From Bradyrhizobium yuanmingense (GTDB lineage Bacteria > Pseudomonadota > Alphaproteobacteria > Rhizobiales > Xanthobacteraceae), in the NCBI RefSeq assembly GCF_029167105.1, contig NZ_JARFML010000030.1, positions 1 to 64,000 of the forward strand: a stretch of 64,000 nt of DNA. The letters run 5' to 3'. Below are positions 34,843 to 43,508 of this stretch, piece after piece. The position numbers and the translations under genes were made by a program. Within the stretch, counting starts at the first letter, position 1; each line of letters starts with the position of its first letter. The notes under the pieces were generated by a model that saw only the letters and a program-made list of their open reading frames with translations, did not search any database and was not told the DNA's origin.

Positions 34843-36891
34843 ATGTCGGTCACGTCCAAATCGAGCCAATCGAAGTCGCGCCATTCGAAGCTGCCAACGC
34901 TGCGTTTTCGCGCGAAAATTATCCTCGGCTTCGTGGCGGTGCTCGCCATCCTCGCCGTCAGCATGGCGTTCGCCTATTTCGGCTTCGAGCGGATCGCAGG
35001 CGCTGTGGCCTCCTACCGCACCAGCGTAGCGGAAGCCGATCTGGCGCGGACGGTCGATCGCGAGCTGATCGCCTATCAGGGGCTGGCACGGGCCTATACC
35101 CTGACCGGCGCGGCCGATGACGAGACCGCAGCCAAGGCCGCTGAAGGAAATCTGAAGAGCGCGATCGCCAAGTCGATGGCCGCCACCACGGGCGCGCCTC
35201 GCCGCGAGCAGGTCGGCAAGCTCGAGGCCGAGTTCCAGAGCTTTACGAAAGTCTTCAGCGAGATCATCACGCTGACGCGCGAGAACAACAAGATCGCGGC
35301 CGACGAGCTCAACAGTGTCGGCAACAAGATCCGCTTCAAATTCGACGATCTCGCCGACACCGCGGCCCTGGCGGGTCTCGGCTCGGTGCAGACCACGGCC
35401 AAGGACATCACCTCGCAATATCTGGCGGTCTCGACCTCGGTCAGCGCCTTCGTCGCCAAGCCGGAGCCGAAGACCGCCGACGGCGTGATCGCCCGCATCA
35501 AGTTCCTCGAGACGCTGCTGGTCTCCGTCTACGCGAACGACCAGAAGATCACCGATCGCGTCAAGGAGATCGGCGATCTCTTGAAGCAGTACCGCACCTC
35601 GTTCGCAAAGCTGACCGAGAACGTGAAGGTCATCGTCAAGCTGAACGGCGAGATGACCAAGACGGCGGCGACCATCCTCAAGCTCTCGGCCGAGCTGCGT
35701 TCGGATCTCACCGCGGACCAGCAACGCATCGAGGCGAGCGCCAATGCGACGATCGTAGAGACCCAGCAGCTGATGCTGATGATGGCGCTCGGCGGGCTGG
35801 CCATCGGCATCGTGCTGGCCCTGTGGCTCGGCAACGGCATTTCGCGGCCGATGATCGCGATGTGCAAGGCGATGCGCGAGCTCGCCTCGGGCAATTTCGA
35901 CGTCGTGCTGCCGGGCCTCGGCCGCAAGGACGAGATCGGCGAGATGGCCAGCGCGGTCGAGGAGTTCAAGATCCAGGCCGTTGCAAAGGCCGAGCGCGAC
36001 GCCGCCGCCAGCGAAGTGCAGAACCGCGAGCAGGCCGCAAGCCGCCGCGCCGAGCTGATCCGCTTTGCCGACGATTTCGAGAGCGCGGTGGGTGCCATCG
36101 TCTCCAACGTCTCGGCCTCGGCCGTGCAGCTGGAATCGGCCGCCTCGACGCTGACCCGCACCGCCGAGACCACGCAGAGCCTGTCGAGCCAGGTCGCCGG
36201 CGTCTCCGAGCAGGCCTCCTCCAACATGCAGTCGGTCGCGACCGCGACCGAAGAGCTGTCGGCCTCGGTCGAGGAGATCGGCCGCCAGGTGCGCGATTCC
36301 AGCCGCATCGCAGAGGCTGCCGTGATGCAGGCCAAGGAGACCGACGGCCGCATCGGCAAGCTCTCGCATGCGGCCCAGCAGATCGGCGAGGTGGTCAAGC
36401 TGATCACCGCGATCGCCGAGCAGACCAATCTGCTCGCGCTCAACGCCACCATCGAGGCCGCGCGCGCCGGTGAAGCCGGCCGCGGCTTCGCGGTGGTTGC
36501 GAGCGAGGTGAAGTCGCTGGCGAGCCAGACCGCGAAGGCGACCGACGAGATCTCCTCGCACATCACAGGCATGCAGGGCGCCACCGCCGAATCGGTTGCC
36601 GCGATCAAGGAGATCGGCGCGACGATCGGCCAGATCTCGTCGATCTCGACCTCGATCGCGAGCGCTGTGGAGCAGCAGGGCGCCGCCACCCAGGAGATCG
36701 CCCGCAGCGTCCAGACCGTCGCCCAGGGCACCCAGACCGCGGCCACCGATATCGGCGAAGTCAACCGCGGCGCCGCCGAGACCGGCTCGGCCTCGGAAGA
36801 GGTGCTGAACTCGGCCAAGACGCTGTCGAGGGAAAGCACCCGCCTTCGCGCCGAGCTCGACCGCTTCATGGCGAATATCCGCGCGGCGTAG
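34843..36891 (+). CDS. Methyl-accepting chemotaxis protein (2)
   Basis: The 682-residue paralogue of the preceding receptor. TM1 (FRAKIILGFVAVLAILAVSMAF) is similar, the periplasmic sensor (about 45-300) is clearly diverged, and TM2 (LMLMMALGGLAIGIVLALWLG) leads into HAMP and a signalling domain that match receptor 1 except for one residue. The two receptors therefore share output but sense different inputs. The ATG follows GGGGTGGGGG in the same context as the first gene. It ends before two hairpins that separate it from a convergent gene. Confidence 0.93.
   Translation: MSVTSKSSQSKSRHSKLPTLRFRAKIILGFVAVLAILAVSMAFAYFGFERIAGAVASYRTSVAEADLARTVDRELIAYQGLARAYTLTGAADDETAAKAAEGNLKSAIAKSMAATTGAPRREQVGKLEAEFQSFTKVFSEIITLTRENNKIAADELNSVGNKIRFKFDDLADTAALAGLGSVQTTAKDITSQYLAVSTSVSAFVAKPEPKTADGVIARIKFLETLLVSVYANDQKITDRVKEIGDLLKQYRTSFAKLTENVKVIVKLNGEMTKTAATILKLSAELRSDLTADQQRIEASANATIVETQQLMLMMALGGLAIGIVLALWLGNGISRPMIAMCKAMRELASGNFDVVLPGLGRKDEIGEMASAVEEFKIQAVAKAERDAAASEVQNREQAASRRAELIRFADDFESAVGAIVSNVSASAVQLESAASTLTRTAETTQSLSSQVAGVSEQASSNMQSVATATEELSASVEEIGRQVRDSSRIAEAAVMQAKETDGRIGKLSHAAQQIGEVVKLITAIAEQTNLLALNATIEAARAGEAGRGFAVVASEVKSLASQTAKATDEISSHITGMQGATAESVAAIKEIGATIGQISSISTSIASAVEQQGAATQEIARSVQTVAQGTQTAATDIGEVNRGAAETGSASEEVLNSAKTLSRESTRLRAELDRFMANIRAA
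35836..36891. repeat. 1056-bp near-identical block, copy 2
   Basis: Second copy of the chemoreceptor HAMP/signalling block; similarity drops sharply upstream of it, in the sensor domains. Confidence 0.9.
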
Positions 36892-36910
36892 GTTCGCTGT
36901 TCCTGTAGCT

Positions 36911-36971
36911 CGCGGCCCCGAAAGGCCGCGCTATCGCCTTACACTCCGCTGTCCGGAACGACAGCGGAGTG
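36911..36971. terminator. Two hairpins between convergent genes
   Basis: CGCGGCC/GGCCGCG (36911-36930) and the perfect 12-bp stem CACTCCGCTGTC/GACAGCGGAGTG (36942-36971) lie between the second chemoreceptor and the DUF3175 gene. Neither is followed by a U tract, so the terminator role is uncertain. Confidence 0.45.
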
Positions 36972-36974
36972 AGT

Positions 36975-37355
36975 TCACTCCCTTCCGAACGCCCGCTTCA
37001 GCTCGACCTTCGCGCGCTCCAGTCGCGTGCGCTGCGTCTTGGGCAGCGTCTTGCCGGCGCGGTTGATGTAGAAGGTCAGCATCGACAGCGCCGAGCGATA
37101 GGCGCCAGTCTTGCGTCGCGAGCTGTGCTCGGCCGAGCGCTTCAGCGAGGCCGCAATCCTCGTCGCGCTGGTCAGCTTGAACACCCCTTGCTTGAGGTCG
37201 AGCGCATCGCTCTCCTCCGTCACGCCCTGCGACCAGCGCCTTGTGGCGCGTTTGGTGCTCTTGTGGGCGGTCCCGCTCCGCCGGGTGTTTGCCTTGCGTG
37301 CCGTCTTGCGCGGGCTGCTGTTTCGAGAATGTGTCGTCATTCTGACCTGAGCCAT
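36975..37355 (-). CDS. DUF3175 domain protein
   Basis: A 126-residue basic protein. The N-terminal 45 residues are rich in Lys, Arg, Thr and Ser (a histone-like tail). The C-terminal part is the DUF3175 domain: RRWSQGVTEESDALDLKQGVFKL, IAASLKRSAE, YRSALSMLTFYINRAGKTLP and RLERAKVELKRAFGR. ATG 37355 is set by AAGGAG at 8 bases; the frame is open further up. The basic tail suggests nucleic acid binding, but function is unknown. Confidence 0.8.
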   Translation of the reverse strand: MAQVRMTTHSRNSSPRKTARKANTRRSGTAHKSTKRATRRWSQGVTEESDALDLKQGVFKLTSATRIAASLKRSAEHSSRRKTGAYRSALSMLTFYINRAGKTLPKTQRTRLERAKVELKRAFGRE

Positions 37356-37537
37356 GCGCCAACTCCTTGCGGGTCCAGCGGAACGAGCGGTGCTCGCTGG
37401 CGTTCCCGCGGGAACCCGGGCCCATCGCAAACGTTGTCGCAAGGTGGCAGGCAGAATGCCGCACCCCGATGATCGGATCGACCCCGTCCACGTCATGTGA
37501 ACCGGGGCCGCTTCCATTGATCAGACGCAACAACCCG

Positions 37538-39025
37538 ATGGAATTGCAGCAGAGCCCAACGCTGAACTATGCACCCGTAGTCCCGGCGGCGGCCGTGACC
37601 GACCGCATCGTCGAGACCAGCATTCCCTCGCGGCTCGATGCGCTGCCGTGGAGCGGCTTTCACACCCGCGTCGTGCTCGCGCTGGGCATCACCTGGATTC
37701 TCGACGGCCTCGAGGTGACGCTTGCGGGTGCGCTCTCCGGGGCGCTGAAGCAGAGCTCGTCGCTGAATTTCTCCAATCTCGATCTCGGCATCGCCAACTC
37801 CGCCTACCTCGCAGGCGCCGTGCTCGGCGCGCTCGGCTTCGGCTGGCTGACCGATCGTATCGGCCGCAAGAAGCTGTTCTTCATCACGCTCGCGCTCTAT
37901 CTCTCGGCAACGGCCGCAACCGCGCTATCGTGGGATATCGGGAGCTACGCGCTGTTCCGCTTTCTCACCGGCGCCGGCATCGGCGGCGAGTACACCGCGA
38001 TCAACTCGACGATCCAGGAGTTGGTGCCCGCACGCTATCGCGGCTGGACCGATCTCGTGATCAACGGCAGCTTCTGGATCGGCGCCGCGATGGGCGCGGT
38101 CGCCGCCATCGTGCTGCTCGATCCCGCAGTATTCGCTCCCGATCTCGGCTGGCGCCTGGCCTATCTGATCGGCGCCGCCCTCGGCCTCGTCGTGCTATTG
38201 ATGCGGATGTGGATCCCGGAAAGTCCGCGCTGGCTGATGATTCATGGCCGTCCCGACGAGGCCCATGCCATCGTCGACGGGATCGAGCGCTCGGTGATCG
38301 GGCACGACCAGGATACGAGTGACGGACGCTTCACCAAGATCCGCCTGAAGATGCGCGATCATACGCCGATCGCCGAGGTGGTCCACACCTTGTTCTCGGT
38401 CTATCGCCAGCGCGCATTGGTCGGCCTCGTGCTGATGAGCGCGCAGGCGTTCTTCTACAACGCCATCTTCTTCACTTTTGCGCTGGTGCTGACCGATTTC
38501 TATGGCATCAGCGCCGATCACGTCGGATGGTACCTCTTGCCGTTCGCTGCCGGCAATTTCCTCGGGCCGCTGCTGCTCGGCCGCCTGTTCGATACGCTCG
38601 GCCGCCGCATCATGATCATGTTCACCTATGGCGCATCGGGCGTGCTGCTGGCGCTGTCAGGCTATCTGTTCTCGATCGGTGTCCTGAGCGCGCAGGGGCA
38701 GACCATCGCCTGGATGGTGATCTTCTTCTTCGCATCGCCCGCCGCGAGCGCGGCCTATCTCACCGTCAGCGAGACCTTTCCCCTCGAGGTTCGCGCGCTG
38801 GCGATCGCGGTATTCTATGCGGTCGGCACCGGCATCGGCGGCGTGATAGGGCCGGCGCTGTTCGGCGCGCTGATCGACACGGGATCGCGCACCAGCGTGT
38901 TCGCCGGCTATCTGCTGGGGGCCGTCCTGATGATCGCGGCTGCGATCGTGGCGTGGCGCTATGCCGTTGCCGCCGAGCGCAAATCGCTCGAACACATCGC
39001 GCGGCCGCTCGCCTTTATGGAGTAG
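37538..39025 (+). CDS. MFS transporter, sugar/organic acid type
   Basis: A 495-residue inner-membrane carrier with 12 predicted helices. It has the loop 2-3 signature GWLTDRIGRKKLF, the matching loop 8-9 GRLFDTLGRRIM, the R-rich PESPRWL after helix 6 and SETFPLEVRA near helix 10, as in the sugar porter/SV2-like families. Only 4 bases separate it from otsB, and otsA follows, so it may move a sugar linked to trehalose metabolism (inference). The ribosome site before ATG 37538 is weak, but the N-terminus upstream is unlike the family. Confidence 0.82.
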   Translation: MELQQSPTLNYAPVVPAAAVTDRIVETSIPSRLDALPWSGFHTRVVLALGITWILDGLEVTLAGALSGALKQSSSLNFSNLDLGIANSAYLAGAVLGALGFGWLTDRIGRKKLFFITLALYLSATAATALSWDIGSYALFRFLTGAGIGGEYTAINSTIQELVPARYRGWTDLVINGSFWIGAAMGAVAAIVLLDPAVFAPDLGWRLAYLIGAALGLVVLLMRMWIPESPRWLMIHGRPDEAHAIVDGIERSVIGHDQDTSDGRFTKIRLKMRDHTPIAEVVHTLFSVYRQRALVGLVLMSAQAFFYNAIFFTFALVLTDFYGISADHVGWYLLPFAAGNFLGPLLLGRLFDTLGRRIMIMFTYGASGVLLALSGYLFSIGVLSAQGQTIAWMVIFFFASPAASAAYLTVSETFPLEVRALAIAVFYAVGTGIGGVIGPALFGALIDTGSRTSVFAGYLLGAVLMIAAAIVAWRYAVAAERKSLEHIARPLAFME

Positions 39026-39029
39026 ACTG

Positions 39030-39851
39030 ATGAAATCGGAACTTGCGGAAGTGGCGTTGGACCAGAAGCTCACCATGCCTGATGACGACGAGACGCCGGA
39101 AACGGTGCCGGTGCCGCATGCGTTGGTGCCGCATCTCGATGAAATCGCCATTCTGCTCGACATCGATGGCACGCTGCTTGAGCTGATGCCGACGCCGCGC
39201 GAGGTGTGGGTGCCGCCGGGCCTGTCGGAAACGCTGAAAGCTTTGACCGAGCGCACCTCGGGGGCGCTGGCGCTGGTCAGCGGCCGCTCGCTCAACGACA
39301 TCGACCTGATCTTCGCGCCCGACGTGTTCCGCGCCGTCGCCGGTCATGGCGCGGAGATGCGGCTGGCGGTGGACAGTGAAGCGGATGCCCTGCACGCGCC
39401 GCCGCTCGACAAGGAGCTGAAGCGGCGCCTCGCCGCCATCGCCAAGCTCAGCCCCGGAATCCTGCTCGAGGACAAGGGCTATTCGCTCGCGCTGCATTAC
39501 CGCCTCGCGCCGCATGCGGAGAAGGCGATCTACGAATCCGTCTCACTGATCCGCGCCGATCTGCCCAATGCGCCGATCGAGGTGCTGCCGGGCAAGTTCG
39601 TCTGCGAGATCAAGCATTCCGGATTCACCAAGGCGAGCGGCGTGCGCGAGTTGATGAAGCGCGAGCCGTTCAAAGGACGTCGTCCGCTGTTCATCGGTGA
39701 CGACGTCACCGATGAGACCGTGTTCGCGATCATGCCCGACATGGACGGGCTGGCGTTCTCGGTCGGCCGCCGCGCCATGGGCGTGAATGGCCATTTCGAT
39801 GCGCCGGCGGATGTGCGTGCGTTCCTTGCGCACCTGCTCGATCCCAGGTGA
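39030..39851 (+). CDS. otsB: Trehalose-6-phosphate phosphatase
   Basis: The 273-residue HAD phosphatase removes phosphate from trehalose 6-phosphate. Motif I is AILLDIDGTLLEL (nucleophile Asp about residue 45), motif II LVSGRSLNDID, then GHGAEMRL, the substrate-binding LEVLPGKFVCEIKHSG-type segment (here IEVLPGKFVCEIK) and motif IV FIGDDVTDETVF. Start at ATG 39030 after GGAG, directly behind the MFS gene. Together with OtsA 230 bases downstream it makes trehalose for osmotic and desiccation protection. Confidence 0.95.
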   Translation: MKSELAEVALDQKLTMPDDDETPETVPVPHALVPHLDEIAILLDIDGTLLELMPTPREVWVPPGLSETLKALTERTSGALALVSGRSLNDIDLIFAPDVFRAVAGHGAEMRLAVDSEADALHAPPLDKELKRRLAAIAKLSPGILLEDKGYSLALHYRLAPHAEKAIYESVSLIRADLPNAPIEVLPGKFVCEIKHSGFTKASGVRELMKREPFKGRRPLFIGDDVTDETVFAIMPDMDGLAFSVGRRAMGVNGHFDAPADVRAFLAHLLDPR

Positions 39852-40084
39852 AACCAAGCCAGCGTCATCCCGCAGACACAAAGGCTTCCATTGCGCGCTG
39901 CGATGCATGCAGCGCAAACGGGCCGGAAATGCTGTCTTTTTGCGGCGAAATGGCTGAGTTCCGCGAGCGAAACCAGTTCCAACGCGCACGCCCGATTTTG
40001 GTTTCAATTGGTTGAAACGATGATCAGGAACCATATTGATGAACGGCAGTTAAATGGGGCGGAATGAACAGGAGGGGACGACCT

Positions 40085-41548
40085 GTGAACTTGATCGTCG
40101 TTTCAAATCGCGTCGCCCGCGGCAAACCCAATGAGCCCATGACGGGCGGCCTTGCGGCGGCATTGCTTCCCGTGGTGGAACATTCGGGTGCGATCTGGGT
40201 CGGTTCCTCCGGCCGGGTGCGTGATGGCCATCAGAAGGAGCCGTTCGCCGAGATCGAGGCGCTCGGGACAGGCGCGATTGCGACGCTGGATCTGCCGGCG
40301 GCCCATTACGGCGGATACTACGAAGGCTTTGCCAATTCGGCGCTGTGGCCGGCGCTGCATTCGCGCAGCGATCTGATCCGCGTCTCGCGTGAGGACTATG
40401 TCAGCTATCGCGAGGTCAACGCCTTCATGGCGCGCGCCTTGATGCGTTTCCGCAAACCGCAGACCGCGTTCTGGGTGCAGGACTATCATTTCCTCGCGCT
40501 CGGCGCCGAGCTGCGCGACCTCGGCGTCGATGACCCCGTCGGCTTCTTCCTGCATACGCCGTGGCCTGTCACTGCCGTGATGCAGGGCGTGCCCAACCAT
40601 CGCGAGCTGATCACGGCGATGCTGGCCTATGATCTGCTCGGCTTCCAGACCGAGGAGGATCGGCAGAACTTCCTCTCTTATGTGGGCGGCGAGCTCGGCC
40701 TCACCATCGAGGATGGTGTCGTGATCTCGCAGCACGGCCGCACGCGCTGCGAAGTCTTCCCGATCGGCATCGATGCGGAGAAGTTCGCCGCCTATGCGGC
40801 GAAGTCGGCCGCGCATCCTGATGTGTCGCGCCTGCGCCGCAGCCTCAACGGCGAGCGCCTCGCGATCGGCGTCGACCGGCTCGACTATTCCAAGGGTCTC
40901 GTCAACCGCATCAGCGCGTTCGACCGGCTCTGGACCGAGCAGCCGCAGTTTGCGCGCAGCATCTCGCTGCTCCAGATCGCCAATCCCTCGCGTGGCGGCA
41001 TCGAGGCCTATGGCAATCTCCAGAACGAGGTCGCGCGCCTCGTCACCGACGTCAACGGCCGCCACGGCGAGGTCGACTGGACGCCGATCCGCTATTTGAA
41101 CAAAGGCTTCAGCCAGGCCGTGCTCGCCGGTCTCTACCGCACCGCGCAGGTCGGCGTGGTGACGCCGCTGCACGACGGCATGAACCTCGTCGCCAAGGAA
41201 TACGTCGCCGCGCAAAACCCCGCCGATCCCGGCGTGCTGGTGCTGTCGAAATTCGCCGGCGCCGCCAACGAGCTCGACGCCGCGCTGCTGGTCAATCCGC
41301 ACGACATCGACGGCATGGCCCGCGCGATCGCGGTCGCGTCATCCATGCCGCTCACCGAGCGCAAGATGCGCTGGGACGCGATGATGAAGAAGCTGCGCGG
41401 CCACACCATCCAGCAATGGTCCGCCGATTTCGTCGCCGAGCTCGAGAAATGCCGCACCCAGAAGGCGGCCGTCGCGCCGCTCGCAGCCCAGCCGCCGCAG
41501 GCGCTTCGCTGGCTGAAGTCGGCGATATCAGGCGTGCGGTTGATCTAA
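40085..41548 (+). CDS. otsA: Trehalose-6-phosphate synthase
   Basis: The 487-residue GT20 glycosyltransferase joins glucose from UDP-glucose to glucose 6-phosphate. Motifs include NLIVVSNRVARG at the start, MTGGLAAALLPV, FWVQDYHFLALGAELR, FFLHTPWP, LLGFQTEEDRQNFL, GVDRLDYSKGLVNRI (phosphate-binding Arg/Lys) and GMNLVAKEYVAAQ. The GTG at 40085 is chosen because AGGAGG lies 8 bases upstream; an ATG 21 bases earlier would put that site inside the gene. It forms the trehalose pathway with otsB. Confidence 0.95.
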   Translation: MNLIVVSNRVARGKPNEPMTGGLAAALLPVVEHSGAIWVGSSGRVRDGHQKEPFAEIEALGTGAIATLDLPAAHYGGYYEGFANSALWPALHSRSDLIRVSREDYVSYREVNAFMARALMRFRKPQTAFWVQDYHFLALGAELRDLGVDDPVGFFLHTPWPVTAVMQGVPNHRELITAMLAYDLLGFQTEEDRQNFLSYVGGELGLTIEDGVVISQHGRTRCEVFPIGIDAEKFAAYAAKSAAHPDVSRLRRSLNGERLAIGVDRLDYSKGLVNRISAFDRLWTEQPQFARSISLLQIANPSRGGIEAYGNLQNEVARLVTDVNGRHGEVDWTPIRYLNKGFSQAVLAGLYRTAQVGVVTPLHDGMNLVAKEYVAAQNPADPGVLVLSKFAGAANELDAALLVNPHDIDGMARAIAVASSMPLTERKMRWDAMMKKLRGHTIQQWSADFVAELEKCRTQKAAVAPLAAQPPQALRWLKSAISGVRLI

Positions 41549-41566
41549 TCTCAGCTTGGCTCGATC

Positions 41567-41718
41567 CCACCCTCTCCCCTTTGTGGGAGAGGGTGGCTCG
41601 GCGCGACAGCGGCGAGACGGGTGAGGGGTGTCTCTCCACGCGTGAACGTCTCGCAGCGAGATTCGTGGACGCAACCCATCATCCGGCGCTTCGCGCCACC
41701 TTCTCCAAGGGGAGAAGG
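41567..41718. repeat. Intergenic repeat with two hairpins (CCCTCTCCC family)
   Basis: A perfect 12-bp stem CCACCCTCTCCC/GGGAGAGGGTGG (41567-41596) and a second stem CCTTCTCC/GGAGAAGG (41699-41718) bracket a GC-rich stretch. It fills the gap between the convergent otsA and the secreted-protein gene. This is a fourth palindromic repeat family in the window. Confidence 0.7.
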
Positions 41719-41730
41719 CAAGAGCGCCCC

Positions 41731-42072
41731 TCAATAGCAATACGACACGCCGTCCAGGATCGCGCATTGCCGCTTGTGCGGCGCGTTCGGATCGTCCAGC
41801 GGCACCACGCCCTTGCCCTGACCGACAAACACGCCGGTCCCGACACGCACCGAGCTCTTGTTGCCGATGATCACGCTCTGATGTGGCGTCGAGCTGGAGC
41901 GCGTTCCGTCCGGCCAGAGGATGGCATCGCCCGAAAGCACCCCGCGCCGGCCGTCGTCGCAGCTGACGTCGCTCCCCTGCCGGGTGCAAACCTGGGCCAG
42001 GGCAGGCGCGGCAAAGGCGGTGCCGAGGGCCGAAATGAGGCTCAGGGCGACGATGGTGTTGCGGATCGTCAT
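41731..42072 (-). CDS. Small secreted protein, unknown function
   Basis: A 113-residue exported protein. MTIRNTIVALSLISALGTAFAAPALA is a Sec signal peptide. The mature 87 residues hold four Cys (VCTRQ, VSCDD, RQCAI, SYCY) that could make two disulfides, and an SGDAILWPDGTR segment. I do not recognise a family. It starts at ATG 42072 next to a GC-rich hairpin (42121-42148) upstream. Confidence 0.65.
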   Translation of the reverse strand: MTIRNTIVALSLISALGTAFAAPALAQVCTRQGSDVSCDDGRRGVLSGDAILWPDGTRSSSTPHQSVIIGNKSSVRVGTGVFVGQGKGVVPLDDPNAPHKRQCAILDGVSYCY

Positions 42073-42266
42073 GGTGTCACCGGTCGTGTTTGGCGGCTTG
42101 CCGTGAATCGTCGCGTCAAACCCGCCTGCGGTTCAGCCGGCAGGCGGGCTGCGGCACGTGGGAGGCAAGATATTATCCTGTAAATACAACAGGTTGCTGA
42201 AAAATCGTCGGATATCCCCGCGATCCCTTGCAAAATCGTCGGCGCCCCTTCAAGAGAGGGCGCTCC

Positions 42267-42356
42267 GGAGAGATGGCCGAGTGGCTTAAGGCGCACGCTT
42301 GGAAAGCGTGTGTGCGGGAAACCGTACCGTGGGTTCGAATCCCACTCTCTCCGCCA
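42267..42356 (+). tRNA. tRNA-Ser (anticodon GGA)
   Basis: A complete cloverleaf: acceptor GGAGAGA/TCTCTCC with discriminator G and encoded CCA, D-arm GCCGAGTGGCTTAAGGC, anticodon stem CACGC/GCGTG with loop TTGGAAA (anticodon GGA at 42301-42303), a long class II variable arm and T-arm GTGGGTTCGAATCCCAC. It decodes UCC and UCU. Its 3' end is the integration site of the element that follows and remains intact. Confidence 0.97.
42342..42356. other. Attachment site, left (attL) in tRNA-Ser 3' end
   Basis: CCACTCTCTCCGCCA, the last 15 bases of tRNA-Ser, is repeated exactly at 53226-53240. The mismatch begins immediately on both sides, so 15 bp is the whole shared core. Confidence 0.85.
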
Positions 42357-42690
42357 TTGTCATTGAAATCGTTAGATAATTTCTGCGCTTCCCGTAAGAC
42401 CCCCGGCTCAACCCCCGGGGAGGCGCGCATGCTCGCTCCACCCAGGAACGGGTGGCGAACATCTGAGCCACACTCCCTGAATCGGAAGTCTCGCCCTAAC
42501 AGTCGCTCATCGACGAATGGGGCGCCAATGGTATCAAAACACCACACCCGCCGCGGGAAGGTACTAGCGCGCGCGTAGCACGTTCCATGCCAATTCCTGC
42601 CGAATCCAATTAACGATTCTTTAACCATGATGGAGTCCGTTAACCATCGTGATGTTGCAATTCCGTCGAAGTGAGAATACAGTGACTCGC
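42357..42690. other. Left end of the island, non-coding
   Basis: Between the tRNA and the first island gene are 334 bases with the paired ACCCCCGG repeats (42399-42418). I see no convincing gene. Confidence 0.45.
42399..42418. promoter_or_regulatory. Candidate integrase arm sites, left end
   Basis: ACCCCCGG occurs at 42399-42406 and 42411-42418, a 12-base period, 43 bases inside attL. The same octamer pair with the same period and orientation is at 53075-53094. Confidence 0.5.
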
Positions 42691-43128
42691 ATGGACGACG
42701 ACATCCGCAATTTGCTTGAAGCTAGGAGGAGTGAGATCGAAGCGTCACTGAGCGAACTTGTGAAAACCCGAAATGAACTATGGGACGAGTTCCTCAAACT
42801 GGACGGCAAGATCGATCAAGTCAGGTCTCAGTTGGAGAAAATCGATGTTGCTCTAAGCGCGATAGACGATCGCGCTTCCAAGAAGACACCAACAATTATG
42901 CAAGCAGTAATCGAGGTCCTGAAGAGCAAACCGGATGGAATGACGGCCCAGGAAATCCTCGCTGAGATCAACAAGAACTATTTTGACGGCACTATCGTGA
43001 GGACGAGTTTGTCACCACAGCTATCGCGGCTCAAAGATCGCGACAAAAAAATCGATCTGAGGGGCACTCGCTGGTTTCTCTTGCCAGAGCAGCCGTCTCT
43101 GTTTCCGCCAGTCAAGAGGCGGTTCTAA
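42691..43128 (+). CDS. Coiled-coil and winged-helix protein, island cargo
   Basis: A 145-residue protein in two parts. Residues 1-68 form a long charged helix pair (LLEARRSEIEASLSELVKTRNELWDEFLKLDGKIDQVRSQLEKIDVAL), probably a coiled coil. The C-terminal about 65 residues look like a winged helix (IMQAVIEVLKSKPDGMTAQEILAEIN...SLSPQLSRLKDRDKKIDLRGTRWFLL). Neither possible start (ATG 42652 or 42691) has a good ribosome site; 42691 is my choice. Probably a DNA-binding regulator. A hairpin follows. Confidence 0.6.
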   Translation: MDDDIRNLLEARRSEIEASLSELVKTRNELWDEFLKLDGKIDQVRSQLEKIDVALSAIDDRASKKTPTIMQAVIEVLKSKPDGMTAQEILAEINKNYFDGTIVRTSLSPQLSRLKDRDKKIDLRGTRWFLLPEQPSLFPPVKRRF

Positions 43129-43133
43129 AGTTA

Positions 43134-43156
43134 AGGCCCCGGATTTCCCGGGGCCT
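43134..43156 (+). terminator. Hairpin after the winged-helix gene
   Basis: A perfect 9-bp stem AGGCCCCGG/CCGGGGCCT with a 5-base loop lies 5 bases after the stop. No U tract follows, so termination strength is uncertain. Confidence 0.5.
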
Positions 43157-43508
43157 CGCTGCACAGCGGCACACCGGCGAGTGCTTAGTTCACCGGAAGA
43201 AAGGAGAAGCCAAGTGTTCGTACACACCAGCGACATGAGTCTCGGCATGCACAGCGACAAGAGCAGTTCTTGTTCCTGTGGTGGCTTCGGCGCGCCAACG
43301 CTGAAGCCGTATCCGAGATCAATAATAGAGAAGGGGCGATTACCGCCCCCGGAGCAATTCGAACGATAGCGCACGGAAACAGCTTGGTCAACAAGGGTAT
43401 GCTGAATCCGAAATGATTCCAATGCGTTGAGCTGACTCGCTGCGAGGGCGGCCTTTCACTTCCCTAATTGGTCTTGCGGGTCCCATCTCGCGGAGCTTCC
43501 AAGCAGCC
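43157..43508. other. Island intergenic region, nothing recognised
   Basis: About 352 bases before the FRG gene. Short frames on both strands lack ribosome sites and domain resemblance. It presumably carries the FRG promoter. Confidence 0.4.

Noticed and set aside
42121..42148. GC-rich hairpin CCCGCCTGC/GCAGGCGGG upstream of the small secreted protein gene
   Set aside because: It lies on the promoter side of that gene and before the tRNA, with no U tract, so I could not assign it as a terminator of any transcript.
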